64,000 nt of DNA from Agromyces sp. Soil535 (GCF_001428255.1 NZ_LMRW01000008.1:27692-91691), one strand, 5' to 3'; positions 15,915-24,664 are shown, counted from the stretch's first letter. Translations and numbers: made by a program. The notes: generated by a model not told the origin, from the sequence alone.

Positions 15915-17084
15915 TCAGACACCCGTGAGCGGGTCGGCGAGCAGGTCCTGGAACGCCAGCTCGGCCGCACCGATGGCGAGGCGGTCCTCGCCGAGCGCGG
16001 CGACGCGGAGGTCGACGTCCTCCACCGCTGCCGGCATGGCCTGTTCGGCGACGGCCGCCGCGAGGGCGCCGGGGTCGCTCTCGGCGACGGTGGCGAGGAA
16101 ACCGCCGAGCACGACCAGCGACGGGTTCAGGACGTTCACGGCGTTGGCGAGCGCGGTCGAGAGGATGCGGCGCTGACGCGCGAGCTCTGCCGCCACTTCG
16201 GGCGAGTCCGACGCATCGAGGGCTGCGGCGAGCGTGGGCTCGTCGGCGGCGGCGAGGCCGACGACCGCGAGCAGCCGGGCGCGGCTCACCTCGTCCTCGA
16301 GCACGCCGCCGGCCGCCCGGCGATCGTCGGGCGAGGCGATGCCCGGGCGATTCTGGCCGAACTCCCCCGCGTACCCGCCCGCTCCGCCGACGGGCAGCCC
16401 GTGCACGATGAGACCGCCGCCGATGCCGCTCGCACCGCCGTTGAGGTAGACGATGTCGTCGACCCCGCGTCCCGCTCCGAAGAGGTGCTCGGCGAGGGCG
16501 CCCAGGCTCGCGTCGTTGCCCACCACGGTCGGCAGGCCGGTCGCGTCCTCGACGAGGGTGCGGATCGGGGCATCCGTCCACTCCAGGTGCGGGGCGAGCC
16601 GGACGAGTCCGTCGGAGGCGCGCACGAGTCCCGGCACGGCGAGGCCCACCGCCACGATGCGGGCGCGGACCAGCTCGCCCGATCGCCAGCGCTCGATCGT
16701 GCGGGCGACGAGCTCGGCGGTCTCGGCTGGCGACACGAGGTGGTCGACGTCCACGCGCTCCCGCACCGGGATGCGGCCGTCGAGGCCGACCGCCGCGATG
16801 GTCACCGCGTCGACCTCGGGGTTCACGGCGATGGCGGTCACGCCGGGGTGCGGCGCCACCACGGGCGACGGACGGCCCACGCGATTCGTCGGATCCGGGG
16901 CGCGTTCCACCACGAGCCCGTGGTCGACGAGCTCGGCGGCGAGCGCGGCCACGGTCGAGCGGTTGAGACCCGTCGCGGCCGTCAGCCGGGCGCGAGAGAG
17001 GGGCCCCTCGAGGTGCACGAGCCCGAGGAGTTTCGAGAGGTTTCGACGGTGCACCCCGTCGAACGTTCCGCCTCGCTCTGCCAC
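15915..17084 (-). CDS. ROK family transcriptional regulator
   Basis: 389-residue regulator with an N-terminal winged helix (ARLTAATGLNRSTVAALAAELV) followed by a sugar-kinase-like ROK domain (AVGLAVPGLV, VVGNDASLGALAEHLFGAG, NGGASGIGGGLI). The Cys-rich zinc motif of the family (CxCGxxGCxE) is absent: the segment reads SPDDRRAAGGVLED with no cysteine, so metal binding is probably lost. It is divergent from the binding-protein gene at 17229 with a 144-base shared promoter region. That suggests it controls the adjacent xylo-oligosaccharide operon, alone or together with LacI-2. No ribosome site stronger than a purine-poor stretch precedes the ATG. The final 30 bases are duplicated 349 bases downstream. 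Confidence 0.9.
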   Translation of the reverse strand: MAERGGTFDGVHRRNLSKLLGLVHLEGPLSRARLTAATGLNRSTVAALAAELVDHGLVVERAPDPTNRVGRPSPVVAPHPGVTAIAVNPEVDAVTIAAVGLDGRIPVRERVDVDHLVSPAETAELVARTIERWRSGELVRARIVAVGLAVPGLVRASDGLVRLAPHLEWTDAPIRTLVEDATGLPTVVGNDASLGALAEHLFGAGRGVDDIVYLNGGASGIGGGLIVHGLPVGGAGGYAGEFGQNRPGIASPDDRRAAGGVLEDEVSRARLLAVVGLAAADEPTLAAALDASDSPEVAAELARQRRILSTALANAVNVLNPSLVVLGGFLATVAESDPGALAAAVAEQAMPAAVEDVDLRVAALGEDRLAIGAAELAFQDLLADPLTGV

Positions 17085-17143
17085 GCGACCACTCTAGGCG
17101 CGCCGCCGAAGGGCGCATCGGCGACGCGCCGAATATGTTGCGC

Positions 17144-17172
17144 TTGACCCCAAATGCCGAGCGACGTAGTAT
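17144..17172 (+). promoter_or_regulatory. Promoter of the xylo-oligosaccharide operon
   Basis: TTGACC (17144-17149), exactly 17 bases, then TAGTAT (17167-17172). Initiation would be near 17179, followed within 12-40 bases by the inverted repeats at 17191-17217, which could block elongation or initiation. Confidence 0.65.
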
Positions 17173-17190
17173 TCGAGGCGTCCAGATCAC

Positions 17191-17217
17191 TTTCGACGTG
17201 AAGGTCGAAACTTTCGA
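17191..17217. promoter_or_regulatory. Overlapping operators upstream of the binding-protein gene
   Basis: Two nested signals share bases. The first is TTTCGAC-6 bases-GTCGAAA (17191-17210). The second is the odd-length perfect palindrome TCGAAACTTTCGA (17205-17217). The latter matches TCGAAACTTGCGG upstream of lacI-2 at 11 of 13 positions and fits the CGAA-N-TTCG pattern reported for LacI-type xylobiose regulators in Streptomyces. The former could serve the divergent ROK protein. Confidence 0.7.
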
Positions 17218-17228
17218 GAGGTTCAATG

Positions 17229-18524
17229 ATGAACAGACGCAGCACCACACGGCTCGTCACGCTGGGTGCCGTGGCCGCACTGGCCGTCGGCACCCTCGCC
17301 GGGTGCAGTGCCGGCGGCGGTGACGCGGAGGACGGCACGGTCGAACTGTCCTTCTGGCACAACTCCACCACCGGCGACGGCAAGGCGTATTGGGAGCAGA
17401 CGGCGAAGGATTTCGAGGCCGAGCACCCCGGCGTCGACATCAAGATCCAGGCCATCCAGAACGAGGATATGGACGGCAAACTCCAGACCGCCCTGAACTC
17501 AGGTGACGCGCCCGACATCTTCATGGCCCGCGGCGGCGGCAAGCTCGCGGCCGTCGTCGAGGCCGGTCAGGTGCAGGACCTCACCGATGCGCTCTCGGAC
17601 GACACCAAGTCCGCGCTGGGCGAGGCATCGCTCGCCGCGTTCTCCGTCGACGACAAGGTCTACGGCGTGCCCTCCTCCGTGCTGCCGGGCGGCATCTACT
17701 ACAGCAAGGACCTGTTCGCCCAGGCGGGCATCACCGAGACGCCGACGACGTTCGACGAGCTCGGCGAAGACGTCGACAAGCTCAAGGCCGCCGGTATCGC
17801 CCCGATCGCCCTCGGCGCCAAGGACGCCTGGCCCGCAGCCCACTGGTACTACTTCTTCGTGCTGCGGGAGTGCTCGCAGGACGTCGTGGCCGCGCTCGCC
17901 ACCGACCCGAGCTTCTCGGACGAGTGCTTCCTGCGCGCCGGCGAGGACCTCGCGGACTTCGCCGCCACCGAGCCGTACAACGAGGGCTTCCTCACCACCA
18001 CCGCCCAGCAGGGGGCCGGCTCCTCCGCGGGCCTCATCGCCAACCACAAGGCGGCGATGGAGCTCATGGGCGCGTGGGACCCCGGAGTGATCGCCTCGCT
18101 CACGCCCGACGAGCAGCCGCTCGCCGACCTCGGCTGGTTCCCCTTCCCCGCCGTGGACGGCGGCGACGGCGACGCCGGCGCGATGATGGGCGGCGTCGAC
18201 GGCTACAGCTGCTACGTCGACGCGCCGAAGGAATGCGCAGAGTTCCTCGAGTTCGCCTCGCAGAAGGAGCAGCAGGAAGCCTACGCCGAGGCGTTCGTCA
18301 CGCTGCCGGCCAACAAGGATGCCCAGGGCGTCGTCACCGACCCCGCCTTGCAGGAGGTGCTCGCCTCGTACAGCGACGCGCCGTATGTCTCGGTGTGGCT
18401 CGACACGCTGCTCGGCCAGAACGTCGGCAACGCGCTGAACGTCGGCGTCGTCGACCTGCTCGCCGGCAAGGGCGACGCCCAGGGCATCGTCGACGCCGTC
18501 GAAGACGCCATCAAGAAGGGCTGA
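17229..18524 (+). CDS. Sugar-binding lipoprotein of a xylo-oligosaccharide ABC importer (BxlE-like)
   Basis: Family 1 solute-binding lipoprotein of 431 residues. A twin-arginine-free basic start, a hydrophobic run and the lipobox TLAGCSAGGG give a membrane-anchored receptor. LSFWHNSTTGDGK is the usual first strand. Two ATGs lie in tandem at 17226 and 17229. The second is placed 7 bases after AGAGG and is preferred. The gene heads an operon of two CUT1 permeases, a GH3 enzyme and a GH43 beta-xylosidase, the order known from the Streptomyces bxlEFGA cluster, so xylobiose or a related xylo-oligosaccharide is the likely ligand. A 30-bp palindrome follows within the start of the next gene. Confidence 0.9.
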   Translation: MNRRSTTRLVTLGAVAALAVGTLAGCSAGGGDAEDGTVELSFWHNSTTGDGKAYWEQTAKDFEAEHPGVDIKIQAIQNEDMDGKLQTALNSGDAPDIFMARGGGKLAAVVEAGQVQDLTDALSDDTKSALGEASLAAFSVDDKVYGVPSSVLPGGIYYSKDLFAQAGITETPTTFDELGEDVDKLKAAGIAPIALGAKDAWPAAHWYYFFVLRECSQDVVAALATDPSFSDECFLRAGEDLADFAATEPYNEGFLTTTAQQGAGSSAGLIANHKAAMELMGAWDPGVIASLTPDEQPLADLGWFPFPAVDGGDGDAGAMMGGVDGYSCYVDAPKECAEFLEFASQKEQQEAYAEAFVTLPANKDAQGVVTDPALQEVLASYSDAPYVSVWLDTLLGQNVGNALNVGVVDLLAGKGDAQGIVDAVEDAIKKG

Positions 18525-18538
18525 GAGGCCCTCGCAAC

Positions 18539-19582
18539 ATGAGCGTTCGCACCAGCTCTCCCGCACCGAGGCGAGCCCTGGCGGACGGCGTGCGGGCCGG
18601 GGACGACATGTCGTCCCCGGCCCCGCGCCCGGCCATCGCCCCGGCGGCGTCGGCCCCGAGTCTCGGCCGCGGCCGGCGCGACTGGCGGAAGGTCCTCGAG
18701 ATCGCCGTGCTCGTCGGCCCGGCCCTCGTCGTCTTCCTCGGCTTCGTCATCTTCCCGGTCGTCATGGCCGGGTACTACGGATTCTTCCGATGGAAGGGCT
18801 ATGGTCCGCCCACGGACTTCGTCGGCCTCCAGAACTACGTCACGATCTTCCAGGACCCGACGTTCCACGAGGCGCTCTGGCACAACGTCGTCATCGTCGT
18901 GATGTCGCTCGTGCTGCAGGGGCCGATCGCGCTGCTGCTGGCGCTGCTGCTGAACCGCCCGATGCGGGGGCAGTCGGCGATCCGGGTGCTCATCTTCGTG
19001 CCGTACGTCATCGCCGAGGTCGTCGTCGGCACCGGCTGGAGCCTCATGCTCCAGAGCGACGGCGCGCTCAACGGACTGCTCGAGAAGATCGGCCTCGGCG
19101 CGCTCGCCCAGGACTGGCTCTCGAATCCCGGGCTGGCGATCTGGACCCTGCTGGCGATCATCACCTGGAAGTACATCGGCTTCGCCGTCATCCTCTTCCT
19201 CGCCGGACTGCAGGGCATCCCGCAGGAGCTCACCGAGGCCGCCCAGATCGACGGCGCCTCCTACTGGCAGATCCAGCGCCGGATCACGCTGCCGCTGCTC
19301 GGACCGACCCTGCGCATCTGGGCGTTCCTGTCGATCATCGGATCGCTGCAGCTGTTCGACCTCGTCTACATCATCTGGGGTCAGTACATCGCCTCGACCG
19401 CCGGCACCTCGACGATGGCGACGTACATGGTCGCCAACGGCCGCAATGCCGGCAACTACGGCTACGGCAACGCCGTGGCGGTCGTGCTGTTCCTCATCTC
19501 GCTCGTCGTCGCCCTCGTCTACCAGCGCTACGTGCTGCGCCGTGACACGGCGGGCGCCCTCACAGAACGGAGCGAGCGATGA
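18539..19582 (+). CDS. Sugar ABC transporter permease, MalF type (BxlF-like)
   Basis: CUT1 membrane subunit, 347 residues if started at 18539 (GAGAGG lies 10 bases upstream), with six hydrophobic segments and the EAA loop ELTEAAQIDGASYWQIQRRI. A second in-frame ATG at 18608 sits at the centre of a perfect 30-bp palindrome. The first 23 residues (MSVRTSSPAPRR...) resemble the residues after the second Met (MSSPAPRP), so the N-terminus is uncertain. The long Ala/Pro-rich cytoplasmic leader is unusual but common in actinobacterial homologues. Its stop overlaps the next permease by four bases. Confidence 0.88.
   Translation: MSVRTSSPAPRRALADGVRAGDDMSSPAPRPAIAPAASAPSLGRGRRDWRKVLEIAVLVGPALVVFLGFVIFPVVMAGYYGFFRWKGYGPPTDFVGLQNYVTIFQDPTFHEALWHNVVIVVMSLVLQGPIALLLALLLNRPMRGQSAIRVLIFVPYVIAEVVVGTGWSLMLQSDGALNGLLEKIGLGALAQDWLSNPGLAIWTLLAIITWKYIGFAVILFLAGLQGIPQELTEAAQIDGASYWQIQRRITLPLLGPTLRIWAFLSIIGSLQLFDLVYIIWGQYIASTAGTSTMATYMVANGRNAGNYGYGNAVAVVLFLISLVVALVYQRYVLRRDTAGALTERSER
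18594..18623. repeat. Perfect 30-bp palindrome at the binding-protein/permease junction
   Basis: Arms of 15 bases (GGGCCGGGGACGACA and its complement) meet with no spacer, centred on the ATG at 18608. It lies 70-99 bases after the binding-protein stop and can fold into a very stable hairpin in the mRNA. It occupies the same operon position as the hairpins at 10633, 29770 and 61560. Confidence 0.8.
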
Positions 19583-20451
19583 CCACCTCCACCATCGCCA
19601 TCCCGCGGGCCAGGCGGCCGCGCGGCAACGGCCGGCTGCCATGGGGCAGTCCCGCCATCTACTTCGGCGCCCTCGTCGTCATCGCGCTCATGCTGGCGCC
19701 GATCGCGTACATCATCGTCGGCGGCTTCCGGACCAACGCACAGATCACCGCCGACCCGTCGGGGCTGCCTTCGCCCTGGGTGACGAAGAACTACGCCGAA
19801 GTGCTCGGCAGCACGACATTCTGGGGCGAGGTGGCGAACTCCACGGTCGCTGCGGTCGTCACCACGATCGGGGTCGTCGCGCTCGGCCTCATGGCCAGCT
19901 ACGTGCTCGCGCGGTACCGGTTTCGGGCGCGCGGGCTGCTCTACGCGGTCTTCGCCGCAGGCCTGATGTTCCCGATGACGGTGGCGATCACGCCCCTGTA
20001 CATCGTGGTGCGCAACCTCGGCCTGATGAACTCCATGGCCGGCATCATCCTGCCCCAGATCGCCTTCGCCCTGCCGGCGACGATCATCATCCTCGTGCCG
20101 TTCCTGCGTGCCATCCCCGACGAGATCGAGGAGGCCGCCTCGATCGACGGATGCTCGCGCCTCGGCTTCTTCTGGAGGATGGTGGTGCCGTTGGCGTTGC
20201 CCGGCGTCATCACCGTGGGCATCCTCGCCTACATCGCGAGCTGGAACAGCTACATCCTGCCGCTGTTCATCCTGAACAACGAGGCCGCCTTCACCCTGCC
20301 GCTCGGCGTGCAGGCCTTCGCCTCGCAGTACTCCGTCGACACCGCCAAAGTGCTCGCCTTCACCTCGCTGTCGATGATCCCCGCCCTCATCTTCTTCAGC
20401 ATCTTCGAGCGCCGCATCGTCGGCGGCCTGACCGGGGCGGTGAAGGGATGA
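19579..20451 (+). CDS. Carbohydrate ABC transporter permease, MalG type (BxlG-like)
   Basis: Second CUT1 permease, 290 residues, with six hydrophobic segments and the EAA loop EIEEAASIDGCSRLGFFWRM. Translation is coupled by ATGA overlaps on both sides: with the MalF permease upstream and the GH3 gene downstream. GGAGCGAG provides the ribosome site. As in the other CUT1 loci here, no ATPase gene accompanies it. Confidence 0.92.
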   Translation: MTTSTIAIPRARRPRGNGRLPWGSPAIYFGALVVIALMLAPIAYIIVGGFRTNAQITADPSGLPSPWVTKNYAEVLGSTTFWGEVANSTVAAVVTTIGVVALGLMASYVLARYRFRARGLLYAVFAAGLMFPMTVAITPLYIVVRNLGLMNSMAGIILPQIAFALPATIIILVPFLRAIPDEIEEAASIDGCSRLGFFWRMVVPLALPGVITVGILAYIASWNSYILPLFILNNEAAFTLPLGVQAFASQYSVDTAKVLAFTSLSMIPALIFFSIFERRIVGGLTGAVKG

Positions 20452-22922
20452 GCGAGCCGGTGACGGATGCTGCGTACGCGATGGATGCCGCCACGATGAC
20501 GGATGCCCCGACGGAGCGAGAGGCCGACACGATGACGGATGCCCAGACGAAGCGAGAGGCCGACACGATGACGGATGCCCAGACGACGGGTGTCACGACG
20601 ACGACGGATGTTCCGTGGCGCGACCGTTCGCTGCCTGCCGGTGTGCGCGCGGGCGCGCTCATCGCCGAACTCTCCCTCGAAGAGAAGATCGCCCAGCTCT
20701 ACGGCATCTGGATCGGTGCCTCAGATGACGGCGCCGACGTGGCCCCGCACCAGCACGACATGAGCAGCGCAGTGGATCTCGATGAGCTGCTGCCCAAGGG
20801 CCTCGGCCAGATCACGCGGGCCTTCGGCACCGCGCCGGTCGATGCGGCGGTCGGGGCGCGGTCGCTCGCCCGCCTGCAGGAGCGCATCGTCGCGTCGAGC
20901 AGGTTCGGCATTCCGGCGCTCGTGCACGAAGAGTGCCTGGCGGGCTTCGCCGCCTACGGCGCGACCGCCTACCCGGTGCCGCTGTCGTGGGGCGCGACGT
21001 TCGATCCCGAGCTCATCGAGCAGATGGCGCGCCGCATCGGCGCCGACATGCGCTCGGTCGGCGTGCACCAGGGACTGGCTCCGGTGCTCGACGTGGTGCG
21101 CGACGCCCGCTGGGGCCGCGTCGAGGAGACCATGGGCGAAGATCCGTACCTGGTCGGCACCCTCGGCACGGCGTACGTGCGCGGGCTCGAGGCATCCGGC
21201 ATCGTGGCGACGCTCAAGCACTTCGTCGGGTACTCGGCGTCGCGGGCGGGCCGCAACCTGGCGCCCGTGTCGGTCGGCGCCAGGGAGCTGGCCGACGTGC
21301 TGCTGCCGCCGTTCGAGATGGTGGTGCGCGATGCGAAGCCGCGTTCGGTGATGAACGCGTACACCGATCTCGACGGCGTGCCCACGGCTGCCGACGGCGA
21401 CCTGCTCACGGGCGTGCTGCGCGAGACCTGGGGCTTCGAGGGCACCGTCGTCGCCGACTACTTCTCGGTGGCCTTCCTCGAGACCCTGCACGGCACGGCC
21501 GGCGACCTCGGCGAGGCGGCCGCGGCGGCGCTCGAGGCGGGCATCGACGTGGAACTGCCCACGGTGCACGCGTTCGGCGAGCCGCTCGTGCGGGCGGTCG
21601 CCGACGGCCGCGTCGGCGAGGAGGTCGTCGATCGGGCCCTCCGCCGGGTGCTCGTGCAGAAGATCGAGGCGGGCCTGCTCGACGATCCGGCGGCGCCGGC
21701 CGCGGCCGCGCAGGGCACGGTCGACCTCGACCCGGTGGAGAATCGCGCCCTCGCGCGCGACATCGCCGAGCAGGCGATCGTGTTGCTGCGCAACGACGGC
21801 ACGCTGCCCCTGTCCGCGCCCGCACGCATCGCCGTGATCGGCCCGACCGCCGACGACCCGCTCGCCGTGCTCGGCTGCTACGCCTTCCCGACGCACGTCG
21901 GCGTGCACCACCCAGCGAGCGGCGCGGGAATCGAGCTGCCGACCCTCGTCGACGCCCTGCGCGCCGAGTTCCCCGCCGCCGAGGTCACCCTCGCATCGGG
22001 CACCTCGATCGACGGCGGCGAGACCCACGGCATCGCGGACGCGGTCGTGCTCGCAGCATCCGCCGACGTCGTCGTGCTCGCGCTCGGCGACCGCGCCGGC
22101 CTCTTCGGCCGGGGCACGAGCGGCGAGGGCTGCGACGCGGAGACCCTCGACCTGCCCGGTGCGCAAGCGGCGCTGCTCGAGGCCGTGCTCGACGCCGGCA
22201 CCCCGACGGTGCTCACCATGCTCGCGGGCCGCCCGTATGTGCTCGGCACCGCTCCCGAGCGCGCCGCCGGCATCGTGCAGGCGTTCTTCCCGGGCGAGGA
22301 GGGCACGCGCGCCATCGCCGCCATCCTCAGCGGACGCGTGAACCCGAGCGGCCGACTGCCCGTCAGCGTGCCGGCGACGCCCGGCGCGCAGCCGTCGACG
22401 TACCTGGCGTCGACGTTGGCCCGGCGCAGCGAGGTGTCGAACATCGACCCGACGGCGCGCTACCCATTCGGCCACGGGCTCGGCTATACGTCGTTCGCAT
22501 GGAGCGACCTGCGAGTGGAATCGGCCGAGGCGACAACCGGCGGCACGGTCAGGATGTCGCTCATCATCGAGAACCTCGGCGACCGGGCGGGCGCCGACGT
22601 CGTGCAGCTGTACCTGCACGACCCCGTGGCATCCGTCGTGCGACCGGTGCAGCGGCTGGTCGGGTTCCGGCGAGTCGAGCTCGAGCCGGGAGCATCCGTG
22701 CGCCTGGGCGTCGAGGTGCCGGCCGACCTCGCGGCGTTCACCGGGCGCGACGGCCGCCGCATCGTCGAGCCGGGGTCGCTCGTGCTGGGCTTCGGGCGGT
22801 CGAGCGCCGACTTGCCGCTGCAGGCGAACGTCGAGCTCGTCGGGCCGGTGCGAGTGGTCGACCACACCCGCGCGTTGCATCCCGTGTGGGCCTCCGAGCG
22901 GATCGGCCCGGATCCGCTGTGA
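20448..22922 (+). CDS. GH3 beta-glycosidase, probable beta-xylosidase (BxlA-like)
   Basis: Cytoplasmic GH3 enzyme of 824 residues, predicted to hydrolyse imported xylo-oligosaccharides from the non-reducing end. After a variable N-terminal extension the TIM-barrel domain starts near residue 45 (AELSLEEKIAQLYG). The nucleophile Asp is in VVADYFSVAFL. A second alpha/beta domain and a C-terminal fibronectin-like domain (GHGLGYTSFAW to VLGFG) complete the normal GH3 architecture. The segment YGIWIGAS...VAPHQHD resembles actinobacterial BxlA proteins rather than generic beta-glucosidases. There is no signal peptide. The extension contains 12-residue tandem repeats (TMTDAQTKREAD) encoded by 36-bp DNA repeats. 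Start and stop overlap the neighbouring genes by four bases each. Beta-glucosidase activity cannot be excluded. Confidence 0.87.
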   Translation: MSEPVTDAAYAMDAATMTDAPTEREADTMTDAQTKREADTMTDAQTTGVTTTTDVPWRDRSLPAGVRAGALIAELSLEEKIAQLYGIWIGASDDGADVAPHQHDMSSAVDLDELLPKGLGQITRAFGTAPVDAAVGARSLARLQERIVASSRFGIPALVHEECLAGFAAYGATAYPVPLSWGATFDPELIEQMARRIGADMRSVGVHQGLAPVLDVVRDARWGRVEETMGEDPYLVGTLGTAYVRGLEASGIVATLKHFVGYSASRAGRNLAPVSVGARELADVLLPPFEMVVRDAKPRSVMNAYTDLDGVPTAADGDLLTGVLRETWGFEGTVVADYFSVAFLETLHGTAGDLGEAAAAALEAGIDVELPTVHAFGEPLVRAVADGRVGEEVVDRALRRVLVQKIEAGLLDDPAAPAAAAQGTVDLDPVENRALARDIAEQAIVLLRNDGTLPLSAPARIAVIGPTADDPLAVLGCYAFPTHVGVHHPASGAGIELPTLVDALRAEFPAAEVTLASGTSIDGGETHGIADAVVLAASADVVVLALGDRAGLFGRGTSGEGCDAETLDLPGAQAALLEAVLDAGTPTVLTMLAGRPYVLGTAPERAAGIVQAFFPGEEGTRAIAAILSGRVNPSGRLPVSVPATPGAQPSTYLASTLARRSEVSNIDPTARYPFGHGLGYTSFAWSDLRVESAEATTGGTVRMSLIIENLGDRAGADVVQLYLHDPVASVVRPVQRLVGFRRVELEPGASVRLGVEVPADLAAFTGRDGRRIVEPGSLVLGFGRSSADLPLQANVELVGPVRVVDHTRALHPVWASERIGPDPL
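20493..20586 (+). repeat. 36-bp in-frame tandem repeat in the GH3 gene
   Basis: Units begin at 20493, 20529 and 20565 (2.6 copies). The first two are 34/36 identical and each encodes 12 residues, T-M-T-D-A-(P/Q)-T-(E/K)-R-E-A-D. The unit contains the CGGATGCC octamer. Copy number could change without breaking the frame. Confidence 0.85.
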
Positions 22923-24529
22923 CCGCGGCGCGCAACCCGGTGCTGCCGGGGTTCCACCCGGATCCGAGCATCTGCCGGGTGGGCGACGAGTTCTTCGTGG
23001 TGACCTCGACCTTCGAGTACTTCCCCGGGCTGCCGGTGCATCGCTCTCGCGACCTGGTCGAGTGGCAGCTCGTGGGCCACGCGGTGCACCGCGACGAGCA
23101 GCTCGACCTGTCGACGGTGTCGGCCTCGGGCGGGCTGTTCGCGCCGACGATCCGCCACCACGAGGGCCGGTTCTACGTCGCCTGCACGCTCGTCGGCGGC
23201 GAGGGTCGGCAGGGCAGCTTCGTGGTGACCACGACGGACCCGGCCGGCCCGTGGTCGGATCCGGCATGGATCGAGGATGCCCAGGGCATCGACCCGTCGA
23301 TCCTGTTCGACGACGACGACGACGACGACGACGGGCGGGCGTGGTGGTGCGGCACCCGGCTCGCCGAGCCGGGCGACTGGCCCGAGCAGACCGAGGTGTG
23401 GGTGCGCGAGCTCGACCTCTCCACGATGTCGCTCGCCGGCGAGGAGCACGTCGTGTGGCACGGCGCGGTCGAGGGTGCGGTCTGGGCGGAGGGGCCGCAC
23501 CTCTATCGCCGAGGAGGCGACCTGCTGCTCGTCGCGAGCGAGGGAGGCACCGAACGCCACCACGCCGTGAGCGCAGCGCGCGGCGCGAGCCCGACAGGAC
23601 CCTTCACCGGGTCGCGGGCGAACCCGCTGCTCACCCACCGTCATCTCGGCGGCGATGCCCCGGTCGCGAACGTCGGACATGCCGACCTCGTCGACGACGG
23701 TCGCGGCGGGTGGTGGGCGACCGTGCTCGCGACGAGGCGGCTGCCGCTCGACGAGGCCCGCGCCGACGCGCTGCAGGGCCGCGAGACCTGGCTGGTTCCG
23801 GTCGTCTTCGAAGACGGCTGGCCGGTGTTCGCGCCGGCCACCGGCCGGTTGGCCGAGGAGGTCGAGGTGCCGTGGGCGGACGCGCAGGCGACCGCTGCGC
23901 GGTCGCTGGTCGACGACTTCGACGGGCCGTCGGTACATCCGGAACTGGTGTCGGTGCGCACCGCACCCGGCGCGCGCAGGACTCAGCTCGGCGAGCGGCA
24001 GGGGCACCTGCGCCTCCACGCCACCTCCGGCAGCCTCCACGAGCTCGCACCGCACGCGTTCGCGGGCTTCCGCCTCGAGCAGCCCATCGCGACGCTCGCG
24101 ACGGTGGTCGAGGCACCGGATGCCCCGTCGCCCGGCCTGCTCGCCGGGCTCACCCTGCGGCTCTCGGAGCGCCGACACCTGACCTTGGGCGTGCGCGCAG
24201 GCACTGCCGGCCGCGTCGTGGAACTGGTGCTGCATGTCGACGGCGAAGACCGCGTGCTGGGCGTCGCCGAGGTGCCCGCGGGGCGACTCGGGCTCGCCCT
24301 CGAGATCGACGGCTTCGAGGCCGTCGCCCGGGTCGAGTACGGCGAACGCCGCATCGCGGTCGGCACGGCCGACCTCTCGCCGCTCAGCCCGAGCGAGGGC
24401 GGCGGGTTCGTGGGGGTCGTAGGCGGGGTCTTCGTCGTCGGCGAGCCCGCTCGAGACGAAGGCGGCGCTGCGCTGGCGGCCGCGGCCGATTTCGATCTGC
24501 TCAGCCTGGTGCACGCGCCGGCGCGCTGA
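22919..24529 (+). CDS. GH43 beta-xylosidase/alpha-arabinofuranosidase with C-terminal concanavalin-like domain
   Basis: 536-residue intracellular enzyme acting on xylo- or arabinoxylo-oligosaccharides. It has an N-terminal five-bladed propeller, with Asp in PGFHPDPSICR, Asp in GIDPSILFD and Glu in WAEGPHLYRR. A C-terminal domain of about 200 residues (LVDDFDGPSVHPELVS onward) is the arrangement of XynB-type GH43 beta-xylosidases. It starts with GTG at 22919 inside the GH3 stop (GTGA), so it is coupled to GH3. A run of eight Asp encoded by (GAC)8 follows the second catalytic Asp, where homologues usually have a short acidic loop. No signal peptide is present. It is the last gene of the operon. 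LacI-2 is convergent 135 bases away. Confidence 0.88.
   Translation: MTAARNPVLPGFHPDPSICRVGDEFFVVTSTFEYFPGLPVHRSRDLVEWQLVGHAVHRDEQLDLSTVSASGGLFAPTIRHHEGRFYVACTLVGGEGRQGSFVVTTTDPAGPWSDPAWIEDAQGIDPSILFDDDDDDDDGRAWWCGTRLAEPGDWPEQTEVWVRELDLSTMSLAGEEHVVWHGAVEGAVWAEGPHLYRRGGDLLLVASEGGTERHHAVSAARGASPTGPFTGSRANPLLTHRHLGGDAPVANVGHADLVDDGRGGWWATVLATRRLPLDEARADALQGRETWLVPVVFEDGWPVFAPATGRLAEEVEVPWADAQATAARSLVDDFDGPSVHPELVSVRTAPGARRTQLGERQGHLRLHATSGSLHELAPHAFAGFRLEQPIATLATVVEAPDAPSPGLLAGLTLRLSERRHLTLGVRAGTAGRVVELVLHVDGEDRVLGVAEVPAGRLGLALEIDGFEAVARVEYGERRIAVGTADLSPLSPSEGGGFVGVVGGVFVVGEPARDEGGAALAAAADFDLLSLVHAPAR
23309..23332 (+). repeat. (GAC)8 trinucleotide microsatellite
   Basis: Eight uninterrupted GAC codons in the GH43 gene, giving Asp8 close behind the catalytic motif GIDPSIL. 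Slippage would alter loop length in steps of one residue without a frameshift. Confidence 0.9.
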
Positions 24530-24664
24530 CCGTGCCGCCTCGCGCGGGGCCGCGAGCGCGAGCGCTCCGGCTCAGCCCCAGCGCAGGAGACTCGTCGCCC
24601 TCCCACCCGTGAGGCGGGCACGCGTGCACGGGCGCGGGTGCAGGGGCACGGACGGGCCTGACTC

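Larger units (their letters stand above)
15561..15943. repeat. 349-bp spaced 34-bp direct repeat duplicating the ROK gene 3' end
   Basis: The 34 bases at 15910-15943 contain the last codons and stop of the ROK gene. They recur at 15561-15594 with a single mismatch (33/34). The two copies bracket the palindromic repeats at 15620-15790. This gap holds no convincing gene. It looks like an insertion or recombination event that duplicated the end of the gene. Confidence 0.75.

Noticed and set aside
20493..20586. CRISPR or minisatellite outside genes
   Set aside because: The repeats are contiguous, have a period of 36 without spacers and keep the GH3 reading frame.
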